The position numbers and the translations under genes are program-made. The notes under the pieces are model-generated. The model saw nothing but the letters and a program-made list of their open reading frames with translations, was not told the DNA's origin and ran no database searches. A stretch of 64,000 nucleotides of DNA. Source: an uncultured Verrucomicrobiota bacterium (lineage in GTDB: Bacteria; Verrucomicrobiota; Verrucomicrobiia; Opitutales; Opitutaceae). Where the stretch lies: assembly GCA_903869675.1 (NCBI GenBank), contig CAIQAB010000015.1:1-64000 (forward strand). Direction: 5' to 3'. This document shows, piece by piece, positions 61,118 to 64,000 of the stretch. How positions within the stretch are numbered: position 1 is the stretch's first letter; every line of letters begins with the position of its first letter.

Positions 61118-61372
61118 GGCACCTTTGGGCGCGAAGCTGAAATAATCTTTTTGGAGCTTGGGTTGGGCAGCCCTGCTTTTCCCCTCCCTTCCTCTTGTGC
61201 AATTCGTCGCTCCAAGTGGTAACGTTTAGCTGCGCAAGGTTGTGGTATAAGACGGCTGCGGAGGATCGCAACGCGCGGGCGGCAGGAACCTTCGATGCCC
61301 GTGATCCGACCGGGTGGGTTCGCCGCGGAAGAGGCGGGCCAAACCTAAGCCACGAGGACGGGCGGCGCGATG
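61118..61372. other. Gene-free spacer with a possible orphan promoter
   Basis: Together with the terminator this forms a 336-bp stretch without a protein gene. I see no tRNA, SRP RNA or 6S-like core. An extended -10 (TGGTATAAG, 61243-61251) reads to the right, toward the 3' end of the pyrophosphatase gene, and several short G+C hairpins follow it. An antisense or small RNA is possible but unproven. Confidence 0.3.
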
Positions 61373-63097
61373 TCAGCCTTGGCTGGATGCCGTCCGCCGG
61401 ATTTGGGGCGTCACGCCATCGTTAATGGCTTCGCGAAGAAGGGTGGTCAGGTAGGGTATGAGTTGCTTTTTACGGCTCACGATGCCGGGCAAGTCGAAGA
61501 TCTCGCCGTCCTCCACTCCCAGGTAGGTGATACGGCGGGTCAGCTCGGGGTCGCCCTTGAAAAGCAGTAACGAGTTCTGGGTGTTGATATCTGTGACCAG
61601 CAGGCAGGCAAAGCACAGGCCTTCGGCGGTGCAGAGATCGTCCAGCGAGCGCAGCAGTAACTTCGAGTTTTGCCAGAAGTTGCCGAAGCCGAGCTCCTCG
61701 ACTTGGGAAACGGCGAACCTCACGCCCTCCTCGTTGTAGATTTTGAAATCGTTGCGAATGACTTTTTCCGGCGGGTGGGCGAGGATCACCGACCCTGAGC
61801 TGAATATCAGGGTGGCGAGCGTGCGGGAATCGACCTCGGCGAGGCGGGCCAGCCAGGTGAGAATCTCGCCGTCCTTTTCGGTCGTCGTCGGGCTCTGCAA
61901 GTGAAGGGTATCGGAGATGATCCCGCCCATAAGGATGCCGGCGATGGAAGGTGAGGGGGTGAGTCCATCGCGACGGAAGAGGTCGGCGATGATGGTGCAA
62001 GTCGAGCCGACGGGGTCGTTGATGAACAGGATGGGCTGACTGGTGGCGAGGGCGCCGATGCGGTGGTGGTCGATGATTTCGGTGATAGTCACCTCGTCGG
62101 CGCCGGTGACGGCCTGGGTCATCTCATTATGGTCCACCAGGATTAGCCGGGTGCGGGCCGGTTTCAGCATATCAGTCTTGGTGAGGATGCCTTGCAGGCG
62201 GCCGGCGTCACACAAGACCATGAACGCGGCGACGTTGGAGGTGGCGAGTTTCTTGCGCAGGTCAGTGAGACGCTGATCCGGCGATAGGGAGGCGAACTGC
62301 CGGTCGATCAGGCGGCCGAGCTTGGTGGCGGAGCGGATCACCCAGGCGCTGGTGGCGGTATCGTAGGGGCTGATAATCAGGGCCACGCCGGCGGCTTTGG
62401 CGCGTTCCACCACGTCTTCGTCGACCGGCAGATTACCCGTGATCACGAGCAGGCGCACGCTCATCTCAATCGAGCGGAGCTGGATGTCGCGGCGGTCGCC
62501 GACGATGATAATGGATTGGGCGGGTAGGATGCCGTCGCTCTGGGCGGCTTTGCCAAAGCTCTTTAGATCCATGGCGCCGACGCGCACGAAGAGTTCTTGC
62601 TCACGCTCCGCATCGGGCAAATTCACGGTGCGGGCGCGGAGGGCGCGGGCGATGTGGTTCAGGCTGGTGTGGACCTTGCGCATTTCCCGTAGGGCGCTTA
62701 CTTTGGGAACGAAAAAACCGCCGAGTTGGAAAATGGAAACAGTCCCGACCACACGCTGGCCGGCAGCGACTACGGGCAGGATGCGCACGTCGTGTTCATC
62801 AATCAACTCGAGGGCCTCGGCGCAGGTGGCGTCCTCGTTCACATTGACGACATTGGTCACCATCACGTCGCGCACCCGCGGGGTGACATCGGTCAGCAGC
62901 AAGGGTAGCGGTTGCTGAAAGCGCTCCAGAATGGCATCGATGCGGGCATTGGAATTGCCGCAGCGGGCGGGGATAAAGCCGGACAGCCCGCGGGCCTGTT
63001 TGTAGGCCGCGTAGCCGATGGCCGCGCAGATGGAGTCTGCGTCGGGGTTTTTGTGCCCGATTATGTAGGTGGGATTAAACGGGGCCGTGGACGACAT
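61373..63097 (-). CDS. Family II manganese-dependent inorganic pyrophosphatase with CBS and DRTGG-like insert
   Basis: This 574-residue DHH phosphoesterase has GHKNPDADS (His15, Asp19, Asp21), VDHNE, DHHRIG, SDTLHLQSPTTTEKD and the C-terminal SRKKQLIP, the full active-site set of family II pyrophosphatases. A pair of CBS motifs (about 75-130 and 260-285), separated by a DRTGG-like domain, is inserted in the first half, as in adenine-nucleotide regulated enzymes. It hydrolyses pyrophosphate in the cytoplasm and is probably tuned by AMP, ATP or diadenosine polyphosphates. The family lacks a secure symbol here. Confidence 0.92.
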   Translation of the reverse strand: MSSTAPFNPTYIIGHKNPDADSICAAIGYAAYKQARGLSGFIPARCGNSNARIDAILERFQQPLPLLLTDVTPRVRDVMVTNVVNVNEDATCAEALELIDEHDVRILPVVAAGQRVVGTVSIFQLGGFFVPKVSALREMRKVHTSLNHIARALRARTVNLPDAEREQELFVRVGAMDLKSFGKAAQSDGILPAQSIIIVGDRRDIQLRSIEMSVRLLVITGNLPVDEDVVERAKAAGVALIISPYDTATSAWVIRSATKLGRLIDRQFASLSPDQRLTDLRKKLATSNVAAFMVLCDAGRLQGILTKTDMLKPARTRLILVDHNEMTQAVTGADEVTITEIIDHHRIGALATSQPILFINDPVGSTCTIIADLFRRDGLTPSPSIAGILMGGIISDTLHLQSPTTTEKDGEILTWLARLAEVDSRTLATLIFSSGSVILAHPPEKVIRNDFKIYNEEGVRFAVSQVEELGFGNFWQNSKLLLRSLDDLCTAEGLCFACLLVTDINTQNSLLLFKGDPELTRRITYLGVEDGEIFDLPGIVSRKKQLIPYLTTLLREAINDGVTPQIRRTASSQG

Positions 63098-63258
63098 GGT
63101 GGCTACGGAAGCAGATGAGGTTGAAACGTGTTATACGTAAAGCATGTGCGCAGGGGAAGCCGCCAGTCATGAGTCCCGGCGGATAAACGGCGGGACTCTC
63201 ATTTACCCTGACCTTTCCGCCCGGAAGCGGTGGGTGGATTTGGGTTTCGACACCCGAG

Positions 63259-63290
63259 TTGCCGATCAACAAGATGAACGTAAATATCTT
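63259..63290 (+). promoter_or_regulatory. Candidate promoter of the TM2 gene
   Basis: TTGCCG (63259-63264) and TAAATA (63281-63286) are separated by 16 bases, in the 212-bp divergent spacer with the pyrophosphatase gene. The leader would be about 18 bases. Confidence 0.4.
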
Positions 63291-63309
63291 CAAATCATCT
63301 TTTCACACT

Positions 63310-63564
63310 ATGAGCCTACCTGGAGCAGATAAAAAAATCGCCGCCGGTGTTACCGCCATTCTGTTGGGCGGCCTCGGCGTGCATAAGTTCATCCTCGGCT
63401 ACACCAAAGAGGGCGTGATTATGCTTTTGGTTACGGTGCTTACTTTTGGTATGGGTGCTTTCGTCATGGGGACGATCGGGCTGATTGAGGGCATCACCTA
63501 CCTCACCAAGACCGACGAAGAGTTTATCGCAACTTACGTAACGGTCAAAAAGGGTTGGTTTTAA
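63310..63564 (+). CDS. TM2 domain-containing membrane protein
   Basis: This 84-residue protein has two membrane helices (about residues 10-28 and 38-60) joined by a short turn, with the TM2 signature GGLGVHKFILGYTKEG. It is a small inner-membrane protein of unknown function, common in bacteria. The ATG at 63310 is chosen over a TTG at 63259 that overlaps the promoter. It is a short unit between the pyrophosphatase and the DUF3857 gene. Confidence 0.85.
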   Translation: MSLPGADKKIAAGVTAILLGGLGVHKFILGYTKEGVIMLLVTVLTFGMGAFVMGTIGLIEGITYLTKTDEEFIATYVTVKKGWF

Positions 63565-63655
63565 GTATGTTGCTGGCGGTTGCGGCCATGGACCCGCTTC
63601 GGGCTTAGTTTGAAATAGGCTGGCGGCCCTGCGTGTGGACGTTTGCGTTGCTGGG

Positions 63656-64000
63656 ATGACCTTTGTTACGATGGGCCACAGTCGAGACATGTTGCAGGAC
63701 GCTGCTGGATTGGCGACTTCTGACGTCGAGGCGCCGTGGTCGCGGGTCGACTTCGCTCCGCCCGCTGCCTGGGTGGAGTTGCCGGTCTGCAATGAGGCTA
63801 TTGCGGGTAAGCAAGGCGCGCATCTTACGCACTTGTTGTGGGAGCGTCAGCTCGAGGCGGGCACAGGCAACAGTTTTCACGCTACGGCCATCCGGCTTGA
63901 GACCCAGTTTGCCGTCCAACACGAGTCGCAGTGGACCCTGGCCTTTCATCCGCGCACCCAGCGGGTAACGCTACACTGGCTGCGGTTGGTGCGGAACGGC
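63656..64000 (+). CDS. DUF3857 domain-containing protein, 3' truncated
   Basis: The frame from ATG 63656 stays open to the window edge (115 codons). It reads WSRVDFAPPAAWVELPVCNE, LLWERQLEAGTGNSFHATAI, then SQWTLAFHPRTQRVTLHWLR, which is the opening of a DUF3857 domain. Such proteins often continue into a transglutaminase-like domain and tetratricopeptide repeats and are usually exported. No signal peptide is seen before the ATG, and a GTG at 63635 does not add one, so the start may be wrong or this member may be cytoplasmic. Its role is unknown. Confidence 0.65.
   Translation, partial: MTFVTMGHSRDMLQDAAGLATSDVEAPWSRVDFAPPAAWVELPVCNEAIAGKQGAHLTHLLWERQLEAGTGNSFHATAIRLETQFAVQHESQWTLAFHPRTQRVTLHWLRLVRNG

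Noticed and set aside
61118-61372. tRNA, SRP RNA, RNase P RNA or tmRNA in the spacer
   Set aside because: No cloverleaf, no SRP tetraloop/asymmetric-loop core, and no conserved RNase P or tmRNA block were found on either strand.
1-64000. CRISPR array, prophage, transposon or defence island
   Set aside because: No regularly spaced repeats, integrase, transposase, Cas, toxin or restriction genes were recognised; the lone HNH gene has no such context.

Overview
The window looks like a chromosome segment of a GC-rich, Gram-negative bacterium of the Verrucomicrobiota, most plausibly an Opitutaceae-like lineage. This placement is inferred from the protein families, not from a marker alignment. Supporting signs are an EpsI-type exosortase-associated protein, a TonB-dependent receptor, a Prc protease, a family II pyrophosphatase with CBS domains, a long-form PurF, a single-chain PurL, a 33-residue bS22/mS38-like ribosomal protein, and start codons preceded by pyrimidine-rich leaders with almost no Shine-Dalgarno sequences. 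No rRNA, tRNA, CRISPR array, transposase or integrase was recognised.

Region 1 (1-18320) is an exopolysaccharide or O-antigen locus, visibly more AT-rich than the rest, most strongly in the first 6.7 kb. The plus strand carries a truncated Wzy/WaaL-like membrane protein, several glycosyltransferases including an 810-residue double GT4 fusion, an MBOAT plus SGNH acyl-transfer pair, an odd two-helix membrane protein, and a polyprenyl-phosphate sugar-1-phosphate transferase (13435-14841). Facing it is a minus-strand unit of EpsI-like protein, a second sugar-1-phosphate transferase and a GT4 glycosyltransferase. Many genes overlap by ATGA. A secreted clan GH-A-like glycosidase (18517-20679) borders the locus and may trim the polymer. 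No flippase, exporter or exosortase is visible, so the locus must continue to the left or depend on distant genes.

Region 2 (20.7-37.2 kb) is GC-rich and mostly housekeeping: Prc protease, rhomboid protease, a small ferredoxin, a TonB receptor, an M3 oligopeptidase, a cupin, a tandem creatininase-fold protein with a degenerate first half, two photolyases of different classes (a classical one and an iron-sulfur FeS-BCP type), EngB with a small partner, and menaquinone genes menC-menE.

Region 3 (37.2-53.4 kb) holds DnaE with low-complexity insertions, ribosomal protein S21, a sugar-isomerase-like TIM barrel, an SbmA/YddA-type ABC transporter, an HNH nuclease, a YhbY-like RNA-binding protein, a signal peptidase I with a large insertion, and a five-gene Yej/Opp-type peptide importer whose spacers carry degenerate heptad repeats.

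Region 4 (53.5-64 kb) contains purL divergent from purF-purM, the bS22-like gene with a strong terminator, a family II pyrophosphatase, a TM2-domain protein, and the start of a DUF3857 protein cut by the window edge. I did not find an obviously new multi-gene system. The best leads are the unusual translation and promoter signals, the orphan EpsI unit with its TTGAC repeats, the 4-helix membrane protein inside the polysaccharide operon, and several unusual domain architectures.
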